Source: Rubrivivax sp. (lineage in GTDB: Bacteria; Pseudomonadota; Gammaproteobacteria; Burkholderiales; Burkholderiaceae_C). From it: a stretch of 32,399 nt of DNA. Within the stretch, counting starts at the first letter, position 1. Each line of letters opens with the position of its first letter. A program made the position numbers and the translations under genes. Positions 15,624-23,596 of this stretch are shown one piece after another. The DNA lies in assembly GCA_016790395.1 (NCBI GenBank), contig JAEUPH010000127.1, forward strand, positions 1 through 32,399. The letters are read 5' to 3'. Below the pieces are notes generated by a model that was given only the letters and a program-made list of their open reading frames with translations, was not told the DNA's origin and searched no databases.

Positions 15624-16880
15624 ATGGAAGAACTGCGCCTCGCCGACGTTGCTGCCCGCGTGGTGGGTTGGCACAACCGCCACCCGCTGGCGCGGCGCAT
15701 CGGTGCGTCGCACGTGCACGCCATCGGCTATGTCGCGCTGCCCTTCAGCGGTGGCGGCGCCGCCACCGTGGCAGACGCGGCCGCGGAGCCCGAGGCCGAG
15801 GCGGCCGGCACCTTGCGCGAGCGTGCCGAGAAGCGTGCCCGGCAGGCCCAGGAACCGCCGGTGGTGCTGGAACTGGCGCTCGACCGCAAGACGCTCAAGC
15901 CGGCCTTCAGCGAGGACTTCATCGACCCCCTCTCGCCGCGCGAGGTGGCGCGCTTCGCGCGGGCCCACGCCCAGGCCCTGGCGCGCGCGCCGGCCGACGG
16001 CCCGCTGCGCACGGTGCGTGCCGAAGGCCAGGCCCCGCTGACGCTGTACCTGATGACGGCCGTGGTGGAGACCGGCACCCGCAAGAGCCGCGTGCTCATC
16101 GGTGGCGGGGCGAAGCCCCAGGTGCTGGGCCGCCGCGTCATGCAGCCGCAGCGCGTGGCCCTGGTGGCGCTGCCCCTGGTCGTGCTGGCGGCGGCCGGCA
16201 TCGCGCTTGGGCCGCACGACGGCGAGCCGGCCCCGCTGCTGGCATCCGCGCCGGCGGCATCGGCCGCAGCACTGGCGCCGGCCGCCGCGGCCTCGGTGGC
16301 CGCTTTGGCGGCGGTGCCGCCCGTGCCGGCGGCCTCCGGGCCGGTCGAAGCCCCGGCGGCGCCCGCCTCGGCGTCGCGCCCGCCCCAGTTGCCGGAAGCA
16401 CCGGCTTCGTCGGCGCTGGTCGTGGCGGCGCCAGCGCCCGCGCCGGCCGCCGACGACGGCCAGCCGCGCCTGGGCCGCATCCAGATGCCGTCGATCAAGC
16501 CGCGGCTGAACGCCCGCCTTGCCGCCGCCGAAGCCGCGGCGTCCGCCGCCGCCGCAGCGGTGGTCGCCGAGGCCCCGCCGCCGCCGCCGCCGCAGGCCCC
16601 GGCGGCGCCGCGTGCCCCGGCCAGCGCCGCGCCGCCGCCACCGCCAGCCTTCGCCCTGTCCACGCGCCCGCTGCGCACGCGGGCCGAGGCCGACCAGACG
16701 CGCGTGGCCATGAAGTCGCTGCTGGCCGCCATCGACGCCCGCGGCGTGCAGGTGGACGTGCTGCCCGAGGGCGACGACTGGCGCGTCGTCGGCATGCCCT
16801 TCGGCAGCCGCAGCGAGGCCGACAAGGCCCGCGCGCTGCTTGTTTCGCGCGGCATGAAGGTGCAGGTGGTCGGGTTCTGA
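15624..16880 (+). CDS. Ala/Pro-rich single-pass membrane protein with SPOR-like C terminus
   Basis: A 418-aa protein I cannot assign to a characterised gene. The N-terminal cytoplasmic domain (about 1-165) contains LRLADVAARVVGWHNRHPLA and a charged Arg/Lys-rich stretch. One transmembrane helix lies near residues 173-193. A long low-complexity Ala/Pro linker (about 200-345) includes a run of Pro near residue 315. The last 70 residues have the pattern of a SPOR peptidoglycan-binding domain: paired strands and helices ending DDWRVVGMPFGSRSEADKAR and a final VQVVGF strand. The linker is long enough to reach the cell wall from the inner membrane. A role in cell division or envelope is inference. 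It abuts the convergent acyltransferase gene with no gap. Confidence 0.75.
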   Translation: MEELRLADVAARVVGWHNRHPLARRIGASHVHAIGYVALPFSGGGAATVADAAAEPEAEAAGTLRERAEKRARQAQEPPVVLELALDRKTLKPAFSEDFIDPLSPREVARFARAHAQALARAPADGPLRTVRAEGQAPLTLYLMTAVVETGTRKSRVLIGGGAKPQVLGRRVMQPQRVALVALPLVVLAAAGIALGPHDGEPAPLLASAPAASAAALAPAAAASVAALAAVPPVPAASGPVEAPAAPASASRPPQLPEAPASSALVVAAPAPAPAADDGQPRLGRIQMPSIKPRLNARLAAAEAAASAAAAAVVAEAPPPPPPQAPAAPRAPASAAPPPPPAFALSTRPLRTRAEADQTRVAMKSLLAAIDARGVQVDVLPEGDDWRVVGMPFGSRSEADKARALLVSRGMKVQVVGF

Positions 16881-17471
16881 CTACTCGGCGTCGAACTGGT
16901 GGGCGTTGCGCCCGCGCACGCCGGCGTAGAAGGCCTTCACCTCGGCCAGGTCGGCCTGCACGTCGCCGCTGGTCGTGAGCACCGGGCCGATGCCGGCCTC
17001 CTTCTTGTGATAGTCCATGTAGGCCAGCAGGATGGGCACCTCGGCCTGCTGCGCGATGAACCAGAAGCCGGTCTTCCAGTGCCGCGTGCGGCCGCGCGTG
17101 CCTTCGGGCGGCACCACCAGCTGCATGGGCTGCCGCGCGGCACGCAGCGATGCGGCGGCGCTGGCCACCAGGTCGTGCGGCCCGCTGCGGTCCACCGGGA
17201 TGCCCCCCAGCCAGCGCATCACGCCGCCGAAGGGGAAGCGGAAGATGCTGGCCTTGCCCAGCCAGCGGATGTGCAGCTTCAGCACGAAGGCCGTCATCAG
17301 CGTGTAGGGCAGGTCCCAGTTGCTGGTGTGCGGCGCGGCGATCAGCACACAGCGCGTGGCCTGCGGCGGCAGCTCGCCGCGCAGCGTCCAGCCGTTGAGC
17401 CGCAGGAACACCCGGGACAGCCCGCGCATCACATGGCGCACCACAGGGGTTTCGAAGATCGTGACTTGCAT
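16881..17471 (-). CDS. PlsC-type 1-acylglycerol-3-phosphate acyltransferase family protein
   Basis: A 196-aa acyltransferase. Motif I is HTSNWD (His48, Asp53), the catalytic H-x4-D. Motif II is represented by the FPFGGVMRWLGGIPVDRS region. Motif III is PEGTR (residues 122-126). A hydrophobic stretch at the N terminus may associate with the membrane. At 196 aa it is shorter than classic PlsC (about 240 aa) and resembles the smaller LPLAT family members. It transfers an acyl chain to a lysophospholipid or related lipid; the exact substrate is not readable. It is divergent from the c-di-GMP operon. Its TAG stop directly abuts the SPOR-like gene's stop. Confidence 0.88.
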   Translation of the reverse strand: MQVTIFETPVVRHVMRGLSRVFLRLNGWTLRGELPPQATRCVLIAAPHTSNWDLPYTLMTAFVLKLHIRWLGKASIFRFPFGGVMRWLGGIPVDRSGPHDLVASAAASLRAARQPMQLVVPPEGTRGRTRHWKTGFWFIAQQAEVPILLAYMDYHKKEAGIGPVLTTSGDVQADLAEVKAFYAGVRGRNAHQFDAE

Positions 17472-17534
17472 GCCAGCTCAGGCGGGGAGGGGTCTGAATT
17501 GTGGCGTGGCCGCAGCATCCTGAAACAGAAGCTC

Positions 17535-17561
17535 TCAAGACTCAGGCGGCCGCGCCGATAA
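17535..17561 (+). promoter_or_regulatory. Candidate sigma-28 (FliA) promoter for the c-di-GMP operon
   Basis: A -10 box GCCGATAA at 17554-17561 matches the E. coli FliA -10 consensus at all eight positions. A -35 box TCAAGACT at 17535-17542 matches TAAAGTTT at five of eight, with the core CAAG form. The spacer is exactly 11 bp, the FliA spacing. Predicted transcription starts near 17568, about 45 nt before the ATG of the EAL gene and in the right orientation. It lies in the 142-bp region shared with the divergent acyltransferase gene. Confidence 0.7.
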
Positions 17562-17613
17562 CCGGTGCACGGGGGCCTGCGTGCAACGGGCCCGCTCACC
17601 GCATCGGCCCACC

Positions 17614-20223
17614 ATGACGTCCGACGAACCCGCCTTGCCGTCCTGCCCTGTCCGGCCGGGCGAAGCGCTGCCGGCCGAGGCCCTGGCCCGGGCCCTGGAG
17701 AGCGCAAGCTGGAACGCCAGCATGCTGGCGCGCACCGAGGCGCTGTGCCGCGCCGGCAGCTTCGAGATCCAGTGGCCCGACGGTGCGCTGAAGATTTCTG
17801 CCGGTCTGCTGCAGCTGGTCGGCGCCCGCCCGGACGCCCCCACCGCCAGCACGCTGGACGCGCTGGACTGGGTGCCCGAGGAAGAGCGTGCCTATGTGGC
17901 CGGCATCTGGCGCAATGCCGTCGTCGACGAACCCTTCGAGTTCCAGCACCGTCTGGTGACGGCCGCCGGCCAGCGCCTGGTGGTGCTGCACCGCGGCCTG
18001 CTGGGGCGCGACGGCCGCGGCGTGGCGCTGCTGCAGGACATCACGGCCCAGGTGGAGGCGGCGCAGCGCATCGAGACGCTGACCACCCATCACGACGTCA
18101 CCGGACTGCCCAACCGCGCCTGGCTGCTGGACCAGATCGACGCCGCCATGCACGCCGCGCAGTGGAGCCCCGACGGCCCCGGCTACGCCGTGCTGGCGCT
18201 GGACCTGCCGCGCATCGCCGAAGTGAAGAGCAACATGGGCTTCGGCGCCGGCGACACCCTGGCCATGGCCCTGGCCTCGCGCCTGCGGGAGGAAAGCCTG
18301 TCCAGCGCGCTGGCCGCCCACCTGGCCGAGACCGAGTTCGCGCTGCTGGTGGAACTGCCGCAGGGCAGTTCACGCGAGGCGCTGCTGGTACAGGCGCTGG
18401 ACCTGTGCCGCCGGCTGGAGCGGCCCGTGCGCCTGGGCGCCACCGAGGTCTACCCGCAATGCCGCATCGGCGTGGCCTTCTTCCCTGGCGACGCCGATGC
18501 GCCCGCCGCGCTGCTGGAGTGCGCGCAGACGGCGCGGCTGGACGTGCGCGAAGGCCAGGGCGTGGCGCGTTTTCGGCCCGACAGCACCACGCGCGCGCGC
18601 CGCGCCATGCAGGTGGAGGCCGCGCTGTGGCGCGCCGTGCAGATGGACGAGTTCGTCCTGCACTACCAGCCGCAGGTGGACCTGGTGAGCGGACAGGTCT
18701 GCGGCGCCGAGGCGCTGCTGCGCTGGCACTCGGCCGAGCTGGGCCTGGTGCAGCCGGGCGAGTTCATCCCCATTGCCGAGCGCTCGGGGCTGATCGGCGT
18801 CGTCGGCGACTGGGTGCTGCGCCAGGCCTGCACCGACGCCGCCCGCTGGCGCCAGGCGGGGCTGCGGCGGCTGCGTGTCTCGGTCAACCTGGCGGCCAGC
18901 CAGCTGCAGCGGCCCGACATCGCGGGCCAGGTGCAGGCCCTGCTGGTGGAGACCGGCGCCGACCCCGGCTGGCTGGGCGTGGAACTCACCGAGAGCATGG
19001 TGATGACCGACGTGGCCAGCGCCACCGCGTCCTTGCGCGCGCTCAAGGCCATCGGCATCCAGATCTCGCTGGACGACTTCGGCACCGGCTTCTCCAGCCT
19101 CAGCAGCCTGTCACGGCTGCCGATCGACGTGGTCAAGGTCGACCGCTCCTTCGTGCGCGACGTGACGGCCGACGCACAGGACGTCTCCGTCACGCGCGCC
19201 ATCATCCACATGACGCACGGCCTGCAGATGCGGGCGCTGGCCGAGGGCGTGGAGACCGAAGGCCAGCTCAGCCTGCTGGTGGCCGCCGGCTGCGACGAGA
19301 TCCAGGGCTACTGGTTCAGCCCCGCCGTCACCGCCGATGAACTGGCCGCGCTGGTGCGCGAGGGCCGGCGTCTGCCCGACCGCTACGTGCGCCGGGTCAG
19401 CACCGGGCGCCCGCGCACGCTGCTGCTGGTGGACGACGAGGACAACATCCTCGCCGCGCTCAAGCGCCTGCTGCGCCGCGACGGTTACCGCATCCTCACC
19501 GCCACCAGCGCCGCCGAAGGGCTCAAGCGCCTGGCCGAGGAGGAGGTGGACGTCATCGTTTCCGACCAGCGCATGCCCGGCATGACGGGCGTGGAGTTCC
19601 TGCACCGCGCCAAGGACCTCTACCCCGAGACGCTGCGCATGGTGCTGTCGGGCTACACCGAGCTGCAGTCCATCATCGACGCCGTCAACGAAGGCGCGAT
19701 CTACAAGTTCCTCACCAAGCCCTGGGACGACGAGCGCCTGCGCGGCCACGTGGCCGAGGCCTTTCGCCAGAAGGAGCTGGCCGACGAGAACCGCCGCCTG
19801 GCGCGCCGCGTCGACCGCGCCAATGCCGACCTCGCCCAGGTCAACGAGCAGCTGGGCCGGCTGCTGGCGCAGCAGCGCTCGCAGGCCGAGCTGCTGGAAG
19901 CCAGCGCCAGCAGCATGCGCGACGTGTTCGACGAACTGCCCGCCGCCGTGCTGGGCCTGGACGCCGACGGCACGCTGGGCTTTGCCAACCGCGAGGCCGA
20001 GCGCCTGCTGCCCGGCGTGGCCGCCCTGCTGGGCGACCGCGTGGCGGCGCTGCTGCCGCCGGAGGCCACGGCCGCGCTGGCACCGGGTGCCTCGGTGGCC
20101 TGCCCCGTCAGCGTCGTCGACGGTCACCTCATCCGCCTGCTCGCGCGCGAGCTGCCGGCGCGCCACGGCGAGCGCGGCCGCCTGCTGCTGTGCCTGCCTG
20201 CTGAACCCGCTCCCGTGCCATGA
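17614..20223 (+). CDS. EAL phosphodiesterase / degenerate GGDEF with REC and PAS domains
   Basis: An 869-aa soluble cyclic-di-GMP protein. The order is an N-terminal PAS-like domain (about 25-145), a degenerate GGDEF (about 150-320), EAL (about 330-585), REC (about 600-725), coiled coil (about 725-775) and a C-terminal PAS-like domain (about 780-865). The GGDEF signature is LAETEF (237-242), so it cannot make c-di-GMP. The EAL site is intact: Glu366 in EALLRW, VSVNLAASQL, ELTES, DDFGTGFSSL, VKVDRSF and EGVETEGQ. Active hydrolysis is expected. The REC has Asp651 in SDQRMPG and FLTKPW, like RpfG receivers. I use the ATG at 17614; a GTG at 17581 would add 11 residues. It is first in the operon, behind a FliA-type promoter. 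Confidence 0.9.
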   Translation: MTSDEPALPSCPVRPGEALPAEALARALESASWNASMLARTEALCRAGSFEIQWPDGALKISAGLLQLVGARPDAPTASTLDALDWVPEEERAYVAGIWRNAVVDEPFEFQHRLVTAAGQRLVVLHRGLLGRDGRGVALLQDITAQVEAAQRIETLTTHHDVTGLPNRAWLLDQIDAAMHAAQWSPDGPGYAVLALDLPRIAEVKSNMGFGAGDTLAMALASRLREESLSSALAAHLAETEFALLVELPQGSSREALLVQALDLCRRLERPVRLGATEVYPQCRIGVAFFPGDADAPAALLECAQTARLDVREGQGVARFRPDSTTRARRAMQVEAALWRAVQMDEFVLHYQPQVDLVSGQVCGAEALLRWHSAELGLVQPGEFIPIAERSGLIGVVGDWVLRQACTDAARWRQAGLRRLRVSVNLAASQLQRPDIAGQVQALLVETGADPGWLGVELTESMVMTDVASATASLRALKAIGIQISLDDFGTGFSSLSSLSRLPIDVVKVDRSFVRDVTADAQDVSVTRAIIHMTHGLQMRALAEGVETEGQLSLLVAAGCDEIQGYWFSPAVTADELAALVREGRRLPDRYVRRVSTGRPRTLLLVDDEDNILAALKRLLRRDGYRILTATSAAEGLKRLAEEEVDVIVSDQRMPGMTGVEFLHRAKDLYPETLRMVLSGYTELQSIIDAVNEGAIYKFLTKPWDDERLRGHVAEAFRQKELADENRRLARRVDRANADLAQVNEQLGRLLAQQRSQAELLEASASSMRDVFDELPAAVLGLDADGTLGFANREAERLLPGVAALLGDRVAALLPPEATAALAPGASVACPVSVVDGHLIRLLARELPARHGERGRLLLCLPAEPAPVP

Positions 20224-20411
20224 ACGAGACCGTTGCCCCACCGCTGCCCGGCCCGCCTGCCGGCACGCCCCCCCAGCCGCAGGCCCGCGAGGCCCGCATC
20301 GCGCACCTCTTCCGCGGTTCGCGCCGTCGCGGCCTCATCCACCCGCTGGAACACATCGTCCAGCAACTGCGCAGCGAGGCGACACCGCCGCTGCCGGAGC
20401 CCCTGCGATGA
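20220..20411 (+). CDS. Small 63-aa protein translationally coupled in the c-di-GMP operon
   Basis: Not a recognised family. The first 22 residues are Pro-rich (APPLPGPPAGTPPQPQ). A basic, probably helical core follows (ARIAHLFRGSRRRGLIHPLE, then HIVQQLRSE) and a Pro-rich tail. It overlaps the EAL gene stop and the HDOD gene start by ATGA on both sides, in a different frame from each. This packing is the main evidence that it is real; no Shine-Dalgarno is visible. It could be a docking peptide linking signalling partners. It could also be a non-functional spacer ORF that only maintains translational coupling. Confidence 0.55.
   Translation: MNETVAPPLPGPPAGTPPQPQAREARIAHLFRGSRRRGLIHPLEHIVQQLRSEATPPLPEPLR
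20396..20399 (+). promoter_or_regulatory. Ribosome-binding site of the HDOD gene
   Basis: GGAG, 8 nt before the ATG at 20408. It lies within the 63-aa ORF and supports 20408 rather than the open frame upstream. Confidence 0.55.
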
Positions 20412-21298
20412 TGCCCATCCTGGAGCGCGCGTCACACATCCCCGCGGAGGCCCTGCAACGCTGCCTGGGCAACCTGGCGCCCTTGCCGCAGGCGACGCTC
20501 GACGCGCTGCAAGCCCTTCGCGACGAGTCCCAGGGCAGCGAGGCCTGCGCCGAACTGCTGGGCCACGACCCCGCGCTCGCGGCGCGTGCGCTGCGCCTGG
20601 CGAACTCGGCCTTCTACGGCGTGCCCGGCCGCGTGACGCACCTGCGCGACGCCGTGCACCTGCTGGGGCGGCGCACGCTGTCTTCGCTGCTCACCGTGGC
20701 GCTGCTGGCGACGCAGACCCAGGCCCGGGCCGGCTCGCCGCTGTCCACGGCGGCCTTCTGGCGCCATGCGCTGGGCGCGGCCTTCGCGGCCCGCGGCATC
20801 GCCGAGGCGCTGCACATGGACGCCGAGCTCGCCTTCGTCACCGGGCTGCTGCACGACATCGGCCGCCTCACGCTGGTGGCGCACTTCCCCGGCGAACTGC
20901 GCGCCGCCATCCGCCTGGCGCAGGACGCCGACCAGGGCATCACCGAAGTGGAAGAAGAACTGCTGGGCACCAGCCACGTGCGGGTGGGCGCGATGGTGGC
21001 GCTGCACTGGCACTTTCCCCCTGGCGTGGCGCAAGCCATTGCCTTGCACCACGCGCCGGTGGCGGCTGCCGACGGCCGCGCCAGCCTGTCCGACGTGGTG
21101 CATGTGGCCGATGCCGTGGCCCATGCGCTGGACCTCAACGCCGACCCGCACGAACGCGTGCCGCCGCTGGACGCCGGCGCCTGGGAGCGCATCGCGCTGC
21201 CGCCGCGGGTGCTGCTGCCCGTGCTGCGCGCCGCCGAGCGCGGCGTCGCCGAGCTGAGCCTGGCGCTCGGCATCGCCCCCGAACCCCTGGCTGCCTGA
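20408..21298 (+). CDS. HDOD domain signalling protein
   Basis: A 296-aa soluble protein that is almost wholly one HDOD domain (about residues 15-215). Its landmarks are LLGHDPALAARALRLANSAF, YGVPGRVTHLRDAVHLLG, the HD-like GLLHDIGRLTLVAHFPGEL, and HVRVGAMVALHWHFP followed by IALHH. HDOD domains are non-enzymatic relatives of HD-GYP and usually act as scaffolds or output modules in motility and c-di-GMP networks. Here an HDIG motif is kept, but the full HD-GYP metal set is not seen. It starts at the first of two adjacent ATG codons, overlaps the 63-aa gene by ATGA, and is followed 3 bp later by the kinase. Confidence 0.9.
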   Translation: MMPILERASHIPAEALQRCLGNLAPLPQATLDALQALRDESQGSEACAELLGHDPALAARALRLANSAFYGVPGRVTHLRDAVHLLGRRTLSSLLTVALLATQTQARAGSPLSTAAFWRHALGAAFAARGIAEALHMDAELAFVTGLLHDIGRLTLVAHFPGELRAAIRLAQDADQGITEVEEELLGTSHVRVGAMVALHWHFPPGVAQAIALHHAPVAAADGRASLSDVVHVADAVAHALDLNADPHERVPPLDAGAWERIALPPRVLLPVLRAAERGVAELSLALGIAPEPLAA

Positions 21299-21301
21299 AT
21301 C

Positions 21302-22231
21302 ATGGACGACAAGAACTGCCAAGACTGCTGCCCCTACCACGCCCAGCTCGACGAGCTGCGCCGGACCAACGGCTCGCTGACCGAACTGAACAGCCAGCTG
21401 CAGCGCGCGCAGGACCAGCTGGTCCAGTCGGAGAAGCTGGCCTCCATCGGCCAGCTGGCCGCCGGCGTGGCGCACGAGATCAACAACCCCGTGGGCTACG
21501 TCTTCAGCAACTTCGGCACGCTGGAGAAGTACCTCGCCGAGCTGTTCCGCATGCTGGCCGCCTACGAGGAGGCCGAGCCCCTGCTGGCCGGCACGCCGGC
21601 GGCCGGGCGGCTGGCGGCGCTGCGCGAGGAGATCGAGCTGGACTACCTCAAGGAGGACGTGCCGCAGCTGATGAACGAATCGCGCGAGGGCATCAGCCGC
21701 GTGCGCAAGATCGTGCAGGACCTGAAGGACTTCTCCCACGTCGACGCGCGCCGCGAGTGGGAATGGGCCGACCTGCACCGCGGCATCGACAGCACGCTGA
21801 ACATCGTCAACAACGAGATCAAGTACAAGGCCGACGTGGTGAAGGACTATGGCCAGCTGCCGCAGGTGCAATGCCTGTCGTCGGAGCTGAACCAGGTGTT
21901 CATGAACCTGCTGGTGAATGCCGCGCACGCCATGCCCGGCGGCGAGAAGGGCCGCGGCACCATCCACGTGCGCACCGGCACCGAAGGCGGCGAGGTGTGG
22001 GTGGAGATCGAGGACAACGGCTGCGGCATCGCGAAGGAGAACCTCGGCCGCATCTTCGACCCCTTCTTCACCACCAAGGCCGTGGGGCAGGGCACGGGGC
22101 TGGGGCTCTCGCTGTCCTACGGCATCGTGCAGAAGCACCACGGCCGCATGGAGGTGGACAGCGAAACCGGACGCGGCACGCGCTTCCGCGTCACCGTGCC
22201 GGTGAGCCAGCCGGCGGAGGCCGCGGCGTGA
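21302..22231 (+). CDS. Soluble sensor histidine kinase with Cys-rich N terminus
   Basis: A 309-aa cytoplasmic kinase without transmembrane segments. The N-terminal 13 residues hold CQDCCPYH (Cys6, Cys9, Cys10, His13), a possible metal or redox site. A coiled coil follows (about 15-45). The HisKA-like helix carries phospho-acceptor His58 in GVAHEINNPVGYVFSNFG. An inserted helical region separates it from the HATPase: NQVFMNLLVNAAHAMPGG, EDNGCGI, FDPFFTTK and GTGLGLSLSYGIV. All ATP-binding boxes are intact. It has no receiver or PAS domain of its own. The REC domains in the first and last genes of the operon are the obvious partners. Its stop overlaps the GTG start of the HD-GYP gene. Confidence 0.92.
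   Translation: MDDKNCQDCCPYHAQLDELRRTNGSLTELNSQLQRAQDQLVQSEKLASIGQLAAGVAHEINNPVGYVFSNFGTLEKYLAELFRMLAAYEEAEPLLAGTPAAGRLAALREEIELDYLKEDVPQLMNESREGISRVRKIVQDLKDFSHVDARREWEWADLHRGIDSTLNIVNNEIKYKADVVKDYGQLPQVQCLSSELNQVFMNLLVNAAHAMPGGEKGRGTIHVRTGTEGGEVWVEIEDNGCGIAKENLGRIFDPFFTTKAVGQGTGLGLSLSYGIVQKHHGRMEVDSETGRGTRFRVTVPVSQPAEAAA
22216..22220 (+). promoter_or_regulatory. Ribosome-binding site deciding the GTG start of the HD-GYP gene
   Basis: GGAGG, 7 nt before the GTG at 22228. The in-frame reading continues far upstream through the kinase and HDOD genes; this site and the REC domain boundary fix the start. Confidence 0.65.
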
Positions 22232-23550
22232 ACGCCCCGGAGCGGCTGCTGGACGGGCTGTCGGCACCGCCGGGCGGACCGTGGACAGTGCTGTGCGTCG
22301 ACGACGAGAGCAACATCCTCTCGGCGCTGCGCCGTGTGCTGCGTGCCGCGGGCTACCAGGTGCTGCTGGCCACCGGTGGCGAAGCGGCGCTCGAGACGAT
22401 GCGCGGCTGGCCGGTGGACGCCGTGATCTCCGACATGCGCATGCCCGGCATGGACGGCGCCGCGCTGCTGGAGCAGGTGCACGCCGGCTGGCCGCAGGCC
22501 GTGCGCATCCTGCTCACCGGCCAGGCCGACATGAACTCCACCGTGGCCGCCATCAACCGCGGCCGCATCCTGCGCTACCTGGCCAAGCCCTGGGACGAGC
22601 CCGAGCTGCTGGCCACCGTCCGCGAGGGCGTGGAGAGGCTGGCGCTGGAACGCGAGAAGCTGCGCCTGGAGGCGCTGACGCAGCAGCAGAACGAGGAACT
22701 CAGGACCCTCAACGCCGAGCTGGAGCAGCGCGTCGCTGCGCGCACGGCCGAGCTCAGCGAGGCCAACCAGAAGCTGCAGCGCAACCACCTGAAGTCCATC
22801 AAGGTCTTCAGCAACCTGCTGGAACTGCGCGGCGAGCGCTTCGCCGGCCACGGCCGCCGCGTCGCCGAGACCGCGCGCGACCTGGCGCGTGCCATGGGCC
22901 TGTCCGAAGCGGAAACGCTGGACGTCTTCGTGGCCGGCCTGCTGCACGACATCGGCCTCATCGGCAGCTTCGACCGGCTGCTGACCAAGCCCATGGCGCG
23001 CTACTCCGACGAGGAGACCGCGCTGTTCCGCGAGCACACCAAGGCGGGCGAACAGTCGCTGATGGCGCTGGACGACATGCAACCCGTGCTGCCGCTGATC
23101 CGCGCCCACCACGAGCGCTGGGACGGCCACGGCTTCCCCGACCACCTGGCCGGTGCCGCCATCCCGGTGGGCGCGCAGATCCTGGCGGTGGCCGATGCCT
23201 TCGACGACCTGCAGCAGGGCCACATCGTCGAGGCCCGGCTCAGCGCCCAGGAAGCGCGCACGCTGATGCGACAGTCGCGCGGCACGCAGTTCAGCCCCGA
23301 GGTGCTGGACGTCTTCCTGCAGATCACCGAGCCCGAGGTCCCGAAGGCGCCGGCGCCGAAACTGCGCGTCGCCAGCGGCATGCTGGAACCCGGCATGGTG
23401 CTGGCGGCCGACCTGGTGTCCACGCGCGGCGTGCTGATGCTGACCAAGGGCCACCGCTTGACGGCATCGCTGATCCAGCGCATGCGCGAGTTCGAGGCCC
23501 GCGAGGGCGGGGCGCTGCAGATCCTCATCGTGCCGCCGCCGCTGGCCTGA
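22228..23550 (+). CDS. RpfG-type response regulator: REC plus HD-GYP c-di-GMP phosphodiesterase
   Basis: A 440-aa two-component output protein. The REC domain (about 18-140) has Asp69 in ISDMRMPGMDG and the LAKPWDEPEL end. A coiled-coil linker (about 145-190) precedes HD-GYP (about 190-370), with HDIG at His240-Asp241, the HHERWDGHG stretch, and GFP (302-304) where the name-giving GYP would be. The C-terminal extension (about 385-435, GMVLAADLVSTRGVLMLTKG) is common in this family. Tyr to Phe in GYP is conservative, and hydrolysis of c-di-GMP is still likely. The GTG start overlaps the kinase stop (GTGA). It is the operon's second phosphodiesterase and a natural phosphorylation target of that kinase. 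Confidence 0.93.
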   Translation: MNAPERLLDGLSAPPGGPWTVLCVDDESNILSALRRVLRAAGYQVLLATGGEAALETMRGWPVDAVISDMRMPGMDGAALLEQVHAGWPQAVRILLTGQADMNSTVAAINRGRILRYLAKPWDEPELLATVREGVERLALEREKLRLEALTQQQNEELRTLNAELEQRVAARTAELSEANQKLQRNHLKSIKVFSNLLELRGERFAGHGRRVAETARDLARAMGLSEAETLDVFVAGLLHDIGLIGSFDRLLTKPMARYSDEETALFREHTKAGEQSLMALDDMQPVLPLIRAHHERWDGHGFPDHLAGAAIPVGAQILAVADAFDDLQQGHIVEARLSAQEARTLMRQSRGTQFSPEVLDVFLQITEPEVPKAPAPKLRVASGMLEPGMVLAADLVSTRGVLMLTKGHRLTASLIQRMREFEAREGGALQILIVPPPLA

Positions 23551-23582
23551 GCGCTTCAGCAGCCCGGGGTACCATGCCACGC

Positions 23583-23588
23583 AGGAGG
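23583..23588 (+). promoter_or_regulatory. Ribosome-binding site deciding the start of the PPi-type phosphofructokinase
   Basis: AGGAGG, 8 nt before the ATG at 23597. It excludes the GTG at 23588, which would lie on the site itself. Confidence 0.75.
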
Positions 23589-23596
23589 TGTGTGGC

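Noticed and set aside
14205-16217. A 670-codon minus-strand frame across fahA and the SPOR-like gene
   Set aside because: It spans two real genes and their gap, has shadow composition and no recognisable domain.
20233-22227. Upstream continuation of the HD-GYP frame through the HDOD and kinase genes
   Set aside because: The REC domain begins just after the GTG at 22228, which has a good ribosome-binding site. The upstream part is an out-of-frame reading of two clear genes.
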